A DNA stretch of 34,128 nt, taken from contig PBHE01000024.1 of assembly GCA_002719335.1 (NCBI GenBank), positions 20,937 through 55,064 on the forward strand, written 5' to 3'. How positions within the stretch are numbered: position 1 is the first letter of the stretch; each line of letters begins with the position of its first letter. The DNA is from Acidimicrobiaceae bacterium. Its GTDB lineage: Bacteria; Actinomycetota; Acidimicrobiia; Acidimicrobiales; Poriferisodalaceae. Both the position numbers and the translations under genes were made by a program. The notes under the pieces were generated by a model. That model worked only from the letters and a program-made list of their open reading frames with translations. It did not search any database and had not been told where the DNA came from. Below are positions 1 to 7,902 of the stretch, in pieces.

Positions 1-74
1 AGTTGCGCGATGTGCCACTTAATGCGTTTGAAATTCACTTTAAGTAGCTTTTAGTGATGGCGCTCACCGCTCTT

Positions 75-695
75 TCAGGCGGCGATAAGCTTCGAAACGA
101 CCAAAGTTCGCACGTGACCCATTGGACAATCAAGACCGGCATCAGCCCATCCAATGCCTCTGGAACTCCCCCGCTCAAGCCCCCGCGACTCCTTGAAGTG
201 TCTGTACCAGACGCATTGGAATCGAGCTGAACGTCTCGTCCTTCGCTGCGCTATACCAACCAACTTGCGATCAGATAAAACGACTTCTCCCGCTCCAATT
301 CCGTCGAAACACCAACCTTTTTCACCCAAGAAATCCGTCTTATGCGTGCCCGCATCCAGACCCAAATCAACAAAAACTGAAGCGATAGCCTCCCCTAGCC
401 AATGAAAGGAACGATTCAAATCCTCTGACCACAAAGGGTCGTTGCGGGGCAACGTAACATCAATCCAGGTTGACTCTTGTGGGTCGAGCCAAACGCTGCC
501 CCCTCCGCTCTGGCGTCGGGTAGTGGTTGCACCACGTAACTCTGAGTCGAGCCCTCTTGACCCCAGCACTAGAGCTGGTTCATCAAACTCGAGAATCGAT
601 AGCCGCCGGCGACCATCGACGGGGACAGGTCGATGATGGAGCGCAGATACTCCGCCGTGCCATGTCTCCACAACCCATTCTCGGGCCGGGATCAT
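75..695 (-). CDS. lipoate-protein ligase A family protein (206 aa)
   Basis: This family attaches lipoate or octanoate to a lysine of lipoyl-domain proteins (2-oxoacid dehydrogenases, GcvH). Visible signature: RRQSGGGSV at residues 60-68, the LplA/LipM substrate-loop motif, then TWIDVTLPRNDPLW, the patch CFDGIGAGEV near 129-138 and RKLVGIAQRRTR at 143-154 with the expected lysine K144. The layout matches actinobacterial lipoate-ligase-family proteins, shorter than E. coli LplA and without its C-terminal accessory domain. I chose ATG at 695 because it overlaps the HNH stop in ATGA; a longer reading from 734 would run 43 nt into that gene. It is the last gene of the minus-strand run. Whether it is a ligase or an octanoyl/amidotransferase cannot be told from sequence. 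Confidence 0.85.
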   Translation of the reverse strand: MIPAREWVVETWHGGVSALHHRPVPVDGRRRLSILEFDEPALVLGSRGLDSELRGATTTRRQSGGGSVWLDPQESTWIDVTLPRNDPLWSEDLNRSFHWLGEAIASVFVDLGLDAGTHKTDFLGEKGWCFDGIGAGEVVLSDRKLVGIAQRRTRRSARFQCVWYRHFKESRGLERGSSRGIGWADAGLDCPMGHVRTLVVSKLIAA

Positions 696-1228
696 GCCGA
701 GAGTGGCAATAGATTTGGGAGGTAAATATTCCACTCAGGGGGGGCGCCTCTTCGCAACGCTGCCGCTACGACTATCGGTTCTGGAGCGTACGGAACGCGT
801 CGCAACCGAAACCGTGAATGCTCCGGCAGAGTATCGCCCTTTGCCACATTGCAAATCCGACAGCAAGCTACGACATTCTCCCAGATGTGCTCCCCGCCTT
901 TGCTTCGGGGGTGAACATGGTCAATGCACTCCGCCCTTCGTGCACAGTATTGACAAAGATAGTCATCACGAGCGAATACAGCTTTACGATGCAAGGCGGC
1001 ACGTCGCCGGTAGGGGGCGCCGACGTGATAACGAAGGCGAGCTACCGATGGGGCAAAGAATTCAAGTTTTTCGGAGCGCACCATGTTTTGACTTTCATGA
1101 ATAACCTCCGCCTTATCAGCCAGCAACAAAAGAAGTGCTCTTCGCACCGAGACGATCGACAAGGGCCGATATCCAACGTCCAGAACTAAAGTTCGTTCAG
1201 CAAGGACCGACCCTCGGTCTTCTCTCAT
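692..1228 (-). CDS. HNH endonuclease family protein (178 aa)
   Basis: A small HNH nuclease of the kind common in actinobacterial chromosomes. The N-terminal part (about residues 11-45, TLVLDVGYRPLSIVSVRRAL) is the segment that precedes the HNH domain in this family. The HNH core spans roughly 90-132: zinc-binding pairs C92/C95 and C123/C126, IDHVHP with D103-H104 as the first catalytic motif, then the ENVV segment and N127. The frame stays open upstream to 1435, but ATG 1228 is the better start: it has GGAGGG about 10 nt upstream and forms an ATGA overlap with the preceding 93-aa gene. A 4-nt overlap also links it to the ligase gene downstream. Its substrate is unknown; it may be a housekeeping repair nuclease rather than a selfish element, since it lies inside a tight operon. 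Confidence 0.85.
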   Translation of the reverse strand: MREDRGSVLAERTLVLDVGYRPLSIVSVRRALLLLLADKAEVIHESQNMVRSEKLEFFAPSVARLRYHVGAPYRRRAALHRKAVFARDDYLCQYCARRAECIDHVHPRSKGGEHIWENVVACCRICNVAKGDTLPEHSRFRLRRVPYAPEPIVVAAALRRGAPPEWNIYLPNLLPLSA

Positions 1229-1506
1229 GAGTTCACGGCCCTCCACGTTCGGCACCATTCCAGCCAGGCAACTATGTCTGTTACGTGCCGGTCTCGCTCC
1301 ACGGAACCATCGCCGCCGTACATGGTGACCATGCGGAAGTGAAGAAATTCGTCGGCGGGAACTGGCAGAAAAGGCGGTCGCCGCCACCATCGTGAGCGAG
1401 CCATGTGACAGCAAGCGGAAACTCCCACGCGCCACAACTTGGGTCGTCTGGCGACGACACTCGTTGCAGCGGAAAACAACTGAAGAGCACCCGACTGGCC
1501 ATCCAC
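1225..1506 (-). CDS. small conserved-looking protein of unknown function (93 aa)
   Basis: This gene is easily missed because it starts with GTG and its frame is open farther upstream. GTG 1506 has AGGA 8 nt upstream, and the stop overlaps the HNH start as ATGA, so the operon arrangement supports it. The protein is basic and aromatic-rich: a tract of RRPKLWRVGV, then RSRWWRRPPFLPVP near residues 38-51, then FRMVTMYGGDG, ending in a DIVAWLEWCR-like helix. From memory, similar short proteins with an RWWRRPPFLP-type core occur in Acidimicrobiia; I cannot confirm this by search. No signal peptide or membrane segment is apparent. Function unknown. Confidence 0.7.
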   Translation of the reverse strand: MDGQSGALQLFSAATSVVARRPKLWRVGVSACCHMARSRWWRRPPFLPVPADEFLHFRMVTMYGGDGSVERDRHVTDIVAWLEWCRTWRAVNS

Positions 1507-1520
1507 GACAACAATCCTAA

Positions 1521-2420
1521 TCAGATCGGCCTTGTCCGGGGATCGATACCAAGACTCCGAAAACCAACAGCAGCGGCGCCCACTAGCGGAGCTTCCGTTC
1601 CGAGCCCGACTGGCAAAATTTGAACACCTCGAGAGAATTCCAACTGGCACCGCTCAGAGAGTTCGTTATTCGCGGCAGCGAAAAAGTCTTCTCCGAATCC
1701 GAGCGCAACTGAACCCCCGACAAGCACTTGTTCCAAATCAAGCAGATTCACCGCAGAGGCAACCGCCCGTCCCACCAAAACACCTGCCCGTCGCCTTTCC
1801 TTGGCGCCCGCGGAGCTCGGATCAGCGCCGAGCCTGCGACCGATTGAGGGTCCGGAGGCTTCCGCTTCCAAACATCCGCGGGAGCCGCAGACACAGTCGG
1901 CTCCTTCTGGCTCCACGATGACATGCCCGATATGACCCGCGTTGCCAGCGGCACCATCTACTAGCTGCCCATCGATAAACAACCCTCCACCTATTCCTGT
2001 CGAGACCACCATCGCGAGAAAATTCGAAAGTTTTTTCCCCGCCCCGAACCAGGCCTCTCCTAAGGCCAATGCCTTTGCGTCATTGTCGATAGAAACACCC
2101 ATCTCGAGACCTTTGCTAAGACGCTCGCGGAGAGGAAACTCCCTCCACGCCGGGATATTCAACGGGGACACTCGCTCGCCGTTCTGCGTCATCGGGCCTC
2201 CGCAGCCAACGCCGCAGACGGCCACTTCGGTATTGGCACCAAGAACATCCCTAGCCAAGGCCAACAACGACGAGAACAATTGGTCGCTTTGGAAATCCTG
2301 AGGGGTCGGGACCTGTTCCATGATGAGGACATCACCGTCATCGGTCACCAAGCCCGCGGCAAGCTTCGTGCCCCCGATGTCGATTGCGAGAGCGATCTTT
2401 GAGCGGATGCCCTCAGTCAG
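1521..2420 (-). CDS. ROK family sugar kinase (glucokinase-like, about 299 aa), non-canonical start
   Basis: ROK kinases phosphorylate glucose or related hexoses with ATP or polyphosphate. Seen here: the phosphate-binding motif AIDIGGTKLAAGLV near residues 12-25, IDNDAKALALGEAWFG with the catalytic-region Asp, STGIGGGLFIDG, GNAGHIGHVIVE and the ROK zinc motif CVCGSRGCLE. The first ATG, GTG or TTG in frame is TTG 2351, which would remove the essential DxGGTK motif. In-frame sequence continues up to a TGA at 2424-2426. The most plausible start is CTG 2420, which overlaps the DUF3040 stop as CTGA, imitating the ATGA overlaps elsewhere in the operon; ATC 2408 or ATC 2396 are alternatives. A sequence error is also possible. 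Substrate specificity cannot be read from sequence. Confidence 0.85.
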   Translation of the reverse strand: MTEGIRSKIALAIDIGGTKLAAGLVTDDGDVLIMEQVPTPQDFQSDQLFSSLLALARDVLGANTEVAVCGVGCGGPMTQNGERVSPLNIPAWREFPLRERLSKGLEMGVSIDNDAKALALGEAWFGAGKKLSNFLAMVVSTGIGGGLFIDGQLVDGAAGNAGHIGHVIVEPEGADCVCGSRGCLEAEASGPSIGRRLGADPSSAGAKERRRAGVLVGRAVASAVNLLDLEQVLVGGSVALGFGEDFFAAANNELSERCQLEFSRGVQILPVGLGTEAPLVGAAAVGFRSLGIDPRTRPI

Positions 2421-2794
2421 AGGTCATCCCGTCGCATGCGATTTCGCATCCGTTCAGAGAATCCGCCCATATTGGCTTTTATCTGACCGCTACGAACTTG
2501 GCCTGTGACTTTTCGAAGTCCGGCTTTACCCATCTTTCGCAGATTTCGTTCAATTACAACGGCGCAAACAAAGATCGCCAAAAACGCCGCGAAAGCTAGC
2601 CCAAAATGAATCTGCAGAGCAGCTATCACCCCAGCCAAGCCGATGACACCAACTATGACGGCCCATTTGATATTACGGAGCGCATGGCGATAGAGCGTCG
2701 TCTCGCTGACTTCGCGAGCAAACTCAGGGTCCGAGTCATAGAACTCCTTCTCTATCTGATGAAGGATGCGCTGTTCGTCGTCAGAGAGCGGCAC
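2417..2794 (-). CDS. DUF3040 family membrane protein (125 aa)
   Basis: The N-terminus MPLSDDEQRILHQIE followed by FYDSDPEFA is the hallmark of the actinobacterial DUF3040 family. Two hydrophobic helices follow at roughly residues 43-61 and 63-84 (WAVIVGVIGLAGVIAAL and the next segment), then a basic cytoplasmic tail rich in Arg and Lys. The family has no assigned function; it is frequently found beside dinB or division genes in actinobacteria, as here. GTG 2794 is the start, with GGAAG about 6 nt upstream. Its TGA overlaps the proposed CTG start of the ROK kinase. Confidence 0.85.
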   Translation of the reverse strand: MPLSDDEQRILHQIEKEFYDSDPEFAREVSETTLYRHALRNIKWAVIVGVIGLAGVIAALQIHFGLAFAAFLAIFVCAVVIERNLRKMGKAGLRKVTGQVRSGQIKANMGGFSERMRNRMRRDDL

Positions 2795-2863
2795 GAGATC
2801 TTCCGTTCGTCGGTTCTTCCAGTCTAGGACGCGCCGGGCTCGAGATCGACATCACCACTGTCA

Positions 2864-4075
2864 TTAGCCGTTCGTTTCTTCATTTTTTCGAGGAAGGCCA
2901 GGCCCGATTGCAGAGTGACCATATCGTTCTCGTATGCGGTCCATGGCGTTGGAAAGTTCCCCCCAAGCCGGGTCGCTCAATTCTTCACCAACCAGACTGA
3001 GTTGCTGAGGGCCCGGCGGGCCGAGCCCGCTCAAACCCACCCCTAGCAACCGGACGCCTTCAGTCAGGTCCAGTTGGTCCAGCATGGCGGTAGCCGTTTC
3101 CGAAATTGCCGGGAGAGTGCTCACGGCTTCGCTGAGAGTCACTGATCTCGTGACGTATCTCAGGTCAGGGCGCCTAATTTTCAAGTGGACAGTTCGTCCC
3201 GCTAGCCCTTTTCTTCTGGCACGAGTGGAGACGGCATCTGAAAGACGAATAATTTCGCTCACCAAGTGGGCTCGATCGAAAACATCTTGCGCGAATGTCT
3301 CCTCATGACTGATCGATTTGCTTTTTCTTTGCGAATGAACGCGTCGATGATCGATGTTGCGACTGAGTTCCGACAACTGCGCCCCGTGAGATGCTCCAAG
3401 GGTTTCGACTAATACGTCCTCTGGAACTGCCGCCAGTTCCCCAACCGTAGAAATACCTAGCGCCTCTAACCTGGCAAAAGTCACGGAACCAACACCCCAA
3501 AGGGCTTCAACCGGATGCGCTTGCAAGAACGAGGTCTCCTCTTCGGAGGGCACGACGAAAACACCCCGACCAGGTTGAACTCCTCTAGGGCTAGCCGTTG
3601 GCTTTGCTGCTACTGAAGCGAGCTTCGCGAGCAGCTTTGACCTTGCGACACCAACCGAACAGTCCAGTCCCACCCCCACATAGACATCGTTTCGAAGTTG
3701 CCAGGCGATTGTTTCGGACCCTCCGAACAGTTTGTGGGCTCCACTGATATCGAGGAAGGCCTCATCTAGAGCGATTGGTTCAATGTGCGGGGTGACGGAG
3801 TAAAAGATTTCGTGAACTTGCTCTGAAACTTCTCGATATCGAGAAAAGTTGGAACGGACGAACACAGCGTCCGGGCATAGCTTTTTTGCCAACACGCTGG
3901 ACATAGCTGATCTGACGCCCATTGAGCGAGCCTCGTAGCTCGCGGAGGCAACGACCCCGCGCTCGGATTCTCCACCGACAATGACGGCTTTGCCGATTAG
4001 AGAAGGATCGTTTTGTCGTTCCACCTCAACGTAGAAGGCGTCCATATCAACGTGAAGAATTGGTAGGTCACCCAT
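2864..4075 (-). CDS. dinB: DNA polymerase IV, Y family (403 aa)
   Basis: Error-prone translesion polymerase that extends damaged or mismatched primers. Catalytic carboxylates are in place: D10 in HVDMDAFY and D104-E105 in ALDEAFLD. VGVARSKLLAKLAS (141-154) is the conserved palm/fingers segment, the helix-hairpin-helix thumb region lies around 185-215, and the little-finger domain covers about 245-350. QLSLV at 358-362 resembles the beta-clamp-binding motif of Pol IV, followed by a 40-residue tail. Length is normal for actinobacterial DinB. ATG 4075 begins at the family N-terminus. I looked for a LexA box in the 56 nt upstream and found none. Confidence 0.95.
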   Translation of the reverse strand: MGDLPILHVDMDAFYVEVERQNDPSLIGKAVIVGGESERGVVASASYEARSMGVRSAMSSVLAKKLCPDAVFVRSNFSRYREVSEQVHEIFYSVTPHIEPIALDEAFLDISGAHKLFGGSETIAWQLRNDVYVGVGLDCSVGVARSKLLAKLASVAAKPTASPRGVQPGRGVFVVPSEEETSFLQAHPVEALWGVGSVTFARLEALGISTVGELAAVPEDVLVETLGASHGAQLSELSRNIDHRRVHSQRKSKSISHEETFAQDVFDRAHLVSEIIRLSDAVSTRARRKGLAGRTVHLKIRRPDLRYVTRSVTLSEAVSTLPAISETATAMLDQLDLTEGVRLLGVGLSGLGPPGPQQLSLVGEELSDPAWGELSNAMDRIRERYGHSAIGPGLPRKNEETNG

Positions 4076-4131
4076 ACACCCAACTAACCGAGATAGAACG
4101 GGAACATCCCGTAGGAAACAAACTCCGTGAT

Positions 4132-4617
4132 TTAGAGCCGCTGCACGCGAAGATCATCTAAGTCGACACCGTCAATTCGATACCTGTATTCGTAACCCTC
4201 TTGGACTTTGCCCTCCAGATAGTCAAGCAATGGTTCCCTTAGCCACAACTGTTGACCAGCTAGTAGTTGCGTTAGCTCAGTTCTAGGAATCCATTCAGCT
4301 GCTATCACAATCCCATCAGGGTCATCAATATTGATTGCGCCGTCGTGGTCCGATGCCAAATGAACTTCCACGCGCAACAACCAGTTCATGTCATGAGCTT
4401 CCGCTGAAACGGTGTAGACCGGCCCAGTCCAACCGTCAATGACTAGCCCGGTTTCTTCTTTGACTTCGCGCGTGAGTCCTTCTAGTACCGTTTCCCCCTC
4501 ATCGATGACCCCTCCTGGTGTACTCCAGTCCGTACGACCACCGCGGCGCTGGTTCTGCACCATTAGGACCTGGTCTTTCTTACAGATAATCCCCCCACCC
4601 ACAGCCCAATTTCGCAC
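4132..4617 (-). CDS. Nudix hydrolase (161 aa)
   Basis: A Nudix-fold pyrophosphohydrolase. The full Nudix box GX5EX7REUXEEXGU is present from GVIDEGE to REVKEETGL (about residues 36-58), preceded by WSTPGG. Members hydrolyse nucleoside diphosphates linked to another moiety (oxidised dNTPs, ADP-ribose, dinucleotide polyphosphates); the substrate cannot be assigned. GTG 4617 is used because an in-frame TGA lies only nine codons upstream with no ATG in between. It sits upstream of dinB in the same direction with a 56-nt gap, so shared transcription is possible, and is divergent from the membrane gene at 4671. Confidence 0.9.
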   Translation of the reverse strand: MRNWAVGGGIICKKDQVLMVQNQRRGGRTDWSTPGGVIDEGETVLEGLTREVKEETGLVIDGWTGPVYTVSAEAHDMNWLLRVEVHLASDHDGAINIDDPDGIVIAAEWIPRTELTQLLAGQQLWLREPLLDYLEGKVQEGYEYRYRIDGVDLDDLRVQRL

Positions 4618-4670
4618 CCCCGCAGTTTGCCATTCATACGTACCTCACGACGACATACGAATACGATGCT

Positions 4671-4988
4671 TTGGTGGCCAACCCGCTAGAACCTCTCTCG
4701 AAATCAAGTTCTGTGCACGACAACGCCCAACTACCGACAGCACTGCCGTCAGTATTGGCTCGAGTACTTGCCTTTTCAGCAGTGATACTTGCGAGTCTTT
4801 GCGGAGGCCTAATGGGATTTGCCTTAGGTCGCCTGCAGTGGGGCGAGAGCAGAACCGCCTGGGTGTTCATAGCTGGCGCTGCAGGCTCGGCACTCGCCGC
4901 CATGGGCGTTGCCGTCGTGGGCGTTCTAGTACTTCGAGCAATGTCAGAATGGGCCGACGTCGCCTCGGTAAAGGCGCGACGACCTTGA
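4671..4988 (+). CDS. small two-helix membrane protein (105 aa)
   Basis: Unrecognised small membrane protein. A polar N-terminus of about 28 residues is followed by two long hydrophobic helices at roughly 31-52 (VLAFSAVILASLCGGLMGFAL) and 64-88 (AWVFIAGAAGSALAAMGVAV and onward), then a short basic tail. TTG 4671 or GTG 4674 can serve as start; neither has a clear Shine-Dalgarno. Its TGA overlaps the proposed TTG start of the next gene as TTGA, suggesting translational coupling to the phosphatase. Function unknown. Confidence 0.65.
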   Translation: MVANPLEPLSKSSSVHDNAQLPTALPSVLARVLAFSAVILASLCGGLMGFALGRLQWGESRTAWVFIAGAAGSALAAMGVAVVGVLVLRAMSEWADVASVKARRP

Positions 4989-5785
4989 GCAGCTCACTTC
5001 TGCCCTCCGACGAGTTAGACGAGCTTCTCAATCTCGCCATGGACCTTTCAAGTCAAGCCGCCGAAGTGCATCTTCAGAGACAAACAGGTCACGTCAATTC
5101 CAAGTCGACCTCCACGGACCCTGTAAGCCAAGTCGATCGCGACGCCGAGCGCTTAATTACTGCCGGCATAAGGCTGGCCCGACCCAACGACGGAATACTT
5201 GGGGAAGAAGAAACGGCCATACAAGGCAATTCTGGTTTGCGATGGGTGATCGATCCGCTAGATGGCACCGTCAATTACCTGTACGGCTTTCCGAGCCACT
5301 CAGTGTCAATTGGCGTAGAACTCGATGATTCGCCGATCATCGGAGTTGTCTATGACACGGCTCATGATGAGATGTATGCAGCGCGAATCGATTGCCCTGC
5401 AATGAAAAACGGTCGAACCATTCAGGTGACTTCGTGTCAGGACTTGTCGATCGCGTTGCTTGGAACCGGATTCGCGTATGAACCCGCTGTCCGCGAGCAA
5501 CAAGGGTTAGTTGTTGCCAGGCTGCTCCCTCGGATTCGCGATATTCGCAGGGCAGGTTCATGCGCTATTGATCTTTGCTCCGTCGCGATCGGGCGCCTCG
5601 ACGCATTTTATGAAACCGGGGTGGAGTGGTGGGACGTCGCCGCGGGTATTGCCATTGTGAGATCAGCGGGCGGAGTTGCTGTTTACGAACCACTCCAAAA
5701 GCGCGTAATCGCGTCCGGCCCTCTCATCTGGAAACAGCTCTGTGACACCATAAATGAGGCAGAAATTGCTGTTGGCTCCCAATAG
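4985..5785 (+). CDS. inositol monophosphatase family phosphatase (266 aa)
   Basis: Mg-dependent sugar-phosphate phosphatase of the IMPase/SuhB/HisN superfamily. All three metal-site motifs are present: GEEE at 73-76, DPLDGT at 90-95 (motif WVIDPLDGTVNY) and WDVAAG at 216-221. Candidate substrates include inositol-1-phosphate (precursor of phosphatidylinositol, which fits a genome with a PimB'-like enzyme) and histidinol phosphate; sequence alone does not separate them. The frame is open far upstream to 4439, but that part overlaps other genes. TTG 4985 gives the usual length, overlaps the previous stop as TTGA and has an AAAGG about 10 nt upstream; ATG 4949 is an alternative adding 12 residues. 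Confidence 0.9.
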   Translation: MSSSLLPSDELDELLNLAMDLSSQAAEVHLQRQTGHVNSKSTSTDPVSQVDRDAERLITAGIRLARPNDGILGEEETAIQGNSGLRWVIDPLDGTVNYLYGFPSHSVSIGVELDDSPIIGVVYDTAHDEMYAARIDCPAMKNGRTIQVTSCQDLSIALLGTGFAYEPAVREQQGLVVARLLPRIRDIRRAGSCAIDLCSVAIGRLDAFYETGVEWWDVAAGIAIVRSAGGVAVYEPLQKRVIASGPLIWKQLCDTINEAEIAVGSQ

Positions 5786-5812
5786 GGTCTTCCATCGGCC
5801 AATATCTAGGGT

Positions 5813-6493
5813 GTGAGCATCCGAATTCTTACCATCGAGGACGACCAGCGAATCCGCACCGCAGTGCGGTTCGCACTCGAAGATGAAGGCTGGAGCGTCC
5901 TGGAAGCAGAGACAGGAGAGCAAGCCCTAGAACACTTCAACGCCACCGTCCCCGATGTCGTTCTCGTTGATATTGGATTACCCGGCATGGATGGGTTTGA
6001 AGTCTGCCGTTCCCTTCGACGAAGCAGCGATGTACCGATAATTATGGTCACCGCCAGAGATGACACCCACGACGTAGTAGCGGGCTTAGAAGCCGGAGCG
6101 GACGATTACGTTACTAAGCCAATCGCACCCAAGGAATTGTCGGCTCGCATTCGCGCGCTTTTACGACGGGTTCGATCTGAGGACACGACTGCTACACCAA
6201 GGAGCATTGGCGATCTCGACATCATTCCTGATGAGGGGGTGGTCCGTAAGAGTGGCGAAGAAATTCATCTCACGAAGACTGAGTTTCATCTGTTGTGTGA
6301 ACTTTCCGATCATTTAGGGAAAGTTCTCAGCCGCGAACACTTGCTTGAACGAGTTTGGGGCTACGACTACTTCGGTGATGGTCGATTAGTTGACGTCCAC
6401 GTCCGTCGACTACGAACCAAAGTTGAGACCGACCCCGCTCACCCTCGCCATGTAGTGACCGTTCGCGGCATGGGCTACAAGCTGCAAGCATAA
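5813..6493 (+). CDS. OmpR/PhoB-type response regulator (226 aa)
   Basis: Two-component DNA-binding regulator. The receiver domain (1-115) shows the acidic pocket E9-D10-D11, phospho-acceptor D53 in VVLVDIGLPGMDG, T80 in IIMVTA and K102 in VTKPI. The C-terminal winged helix (about 130-226) has REHLLERVWGY and VDVHVRRLRTKVE. GTG 5813 is the start; AGGG lies very close to it. The kinase gene begins 3 nt after the stop, and a GerMN lipoprotein follows. This order matches the actinobacterial MtrA-MtrB-LpqB module and also resembles cell-envelope systems such as CseBC, so the likely input is envelope state. I do not assign a symbol because orthology to MtrA is not certain. Confidence 0.92.
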   Translation: MSIRILTIEDDQRIRTAVRFALEDEGWSVLEAETGEQALEHFNATVPDVVLVDIGLPGMDGFEVCRSLRRSSDVPIIMVTARDDTHDVVAGLEAGADDYVTKPIAPKELSARIRALLRRVRSEDTTATPRSIGDLDIIPDEGVVRKSGEEIHLTKTEFHLLCELSDHLGKVLSREHLLERVWGYDYFGDGRLVDVHVRRLRTKVETDPAHPRHVVTVRGMGYKLQA

Positions 6494-6495
6494 CT

Positions 6496-7902
6496 GTGGC
6501 ATACCGCGGCCTATCGTGGCGCCGCCTACCGCTGCGTGCTCGCGTAATCGGGGCCTTCACCCTCGGCGCAGCTGTCGCCGCCTTAGTGCTCGTGGTCATC
6601 ACTTATGGCCTATCTCGACAATCGATGCTTCGCCAACGCGAGGAATCGTCGGAACGCCAGTTTTTTGCCAATGCTCGACAAGTACAGAGTTCGCTACGAG
6701 CCGAGCACCCCGATTTCACTCAGTTGCTGGAATCATTGCCAAGCCTTAGCGGAAGCCGGTCGATCATTCGAACGGGTACTGAAACCTGGACATCGCTGTC
6801 TGTCACACCAAATGATTTGCCGCCCCAGTTAGTCGTAGCAGTCATTGAGGCAAGTGGTGCGCGTTCTATGAGGTACCGACTGGACGATCAACCAGTATTA
6901 GCGTTCGGTCTCCAACTTCGCCCAGGAGGAGCGTCGACTCTCGATGAGGTTGCCTATTTTGAGTTGGTTCCATTAGAAGAGATGGAGAATACCTTAGAGA
7001 GTCTGGCGTTGATTTTGTTGGTGGGCGGCGCTCTGACCGTGCTTGTAGGCGTAGGGATAGGTCTGTGGGCGAGCGGCGGGCTCCTACGGCCTCTCACCGA
7101 AATTTCGGACGCCGCCACCTCCATCGCTCAGGGGCGCTTCGACACCCGACTCGAGGAGGTGCGAGATCCAGATCTTGCTGCTCTGGTGGATTCTTTCAAC
7201 GAAATGGCCGCAGCCATGGAGAACCGCATTACTCGCGATGCTCGTTTCGCTTCTGACGTCAGTCATGAGCTTCGTTCTCCGTTGATGACGCTCCGCGCGT
7301 CTATTGAGGTGATGCAGCATCGCCGAGAAGAACTTTCCGATCGAACCAAGCAAGCACTCGAACTGTTAAACGATGAAGTTGTTCGATTCGAGCATCTGGT
7401 TCAAGACCTTCTTGATCTTTCCAGGTCAGATTCAGGACCAATGGAAAACGATCTTGTAAACATTGAAGAGCTGGTGAAAGCCACCTTGGAACTTACTGAG
7501 GGTCAGGTTTCGTTCGAGGTCATCGGTACTGCTCGAGGCGCATTAGTGATGGGTGACAAAAGACGATTAGCTCAGGTGTTAGACAACTTGCTGCGCAATG
7601 CCGAAAAATACGGCGGTGGTGCAACGCGGATAACGATTGCGTCTAATGGAGGAAAAATTGAGGTCGCGGTGGAAGACTCAGGGCCGGGAGTGGCTCCCTC
7701 TGAACAATCTTTAATCTTCGAAAGATTTACTCGTGGCGCGGCCGCAAGAAAGCGAGGGGCCGGTGATGGAGCCGGACTTGGTTTGGCTCTCGTTGACGAG
7801 CACGCTCGCCGACACGGCGGCAGCGCACGCGTCGAGGGCAAGCTAGATGGAGGGCCCGGAGCACGTTTCGTCATCACTCTTCCCAGAGCAGGGCGACGAT
7901 GA
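6496..7902 (+). CDS. HAMP-domain sensor histidine kinase (468 aa)
   Basis: Membrane sensor kinase paired with the regulator just upstream. TM1 is about residues 16-38 and TM2 about 170-193, enclosing an extracytoplasmic sensor of about 130 residues without a recognised fold. HAMP follows at about 194-246. The H box DVSHELRSP carries the phospho-acceptor H257; the N box LLRNAEKYG has N369; G1 is EDSGPGV at 393-399; the F box is FERFTRG; G2 is GAGLGLAL. All catalytic motifs are intact. GTG 6496 is the start. The 3' end overlaps the lipoprotein gene as ATGA, so kinase and lipoprotein are probably made together; LpqB is reported to modulate MtrB sensing. Confidence 0.93.
   Translation: MAYRGLSWRRLPLRARVIGAFTLGAAVAALVLVVITYGLSRQSMLRQREESSERQFFANARQVQSSLRAEHPDFTQLLESLPSLSGSRSIIRTGTETWTSLSVTPNDLPPQLVVAVIEASGARSMRYRLDDQPVLAFGLQLRPGGASTLDEVAYFELVPLEEMENTLESLALILLVGGALTVLVGVGIGLWASGGLLRPLTEISDAATSIAQGRFDTRLEEVRDPDLAALVDSFNEMAAAMENRITRDARFASDVSHELRSPLMTLRASIEVMQHRREELSDRTKQALELLNDEVVRFEHLVQDLLDLSRSDSGPMENDLVNIEELVKATLELTEGQVSFEVIGTARGALVMGDKRRLAQVLDNLLRNAEKYGGGATRITIASNGGKIEVAVEDSGPGVAPSEQSLIFERFTRGAAARKRGAGDGAGLGLALVDEHARRHGGSARVEGKLDGGPGARFVITLPRAGRR

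Noticed and set aside
1-74. Window edge before the lipoate-ligase stop.
   Set aside because: No frame, RNA or hairpin that I can support.
1229-1435. N-terminal extension of the HNH protein (69 residues).
   Set aside because: It overlaps the 93-aa gene, and ATG 1228 has an SD and ATGA overlap.
4439-4984. Long upstream extension of the inositol-monophosphatase frame.
   Set aside because: It overlaps the Nudix gene antisense and the membrane gene, has no family similarity and resembles low-complexity shadow translation; the domain begins near 4985.
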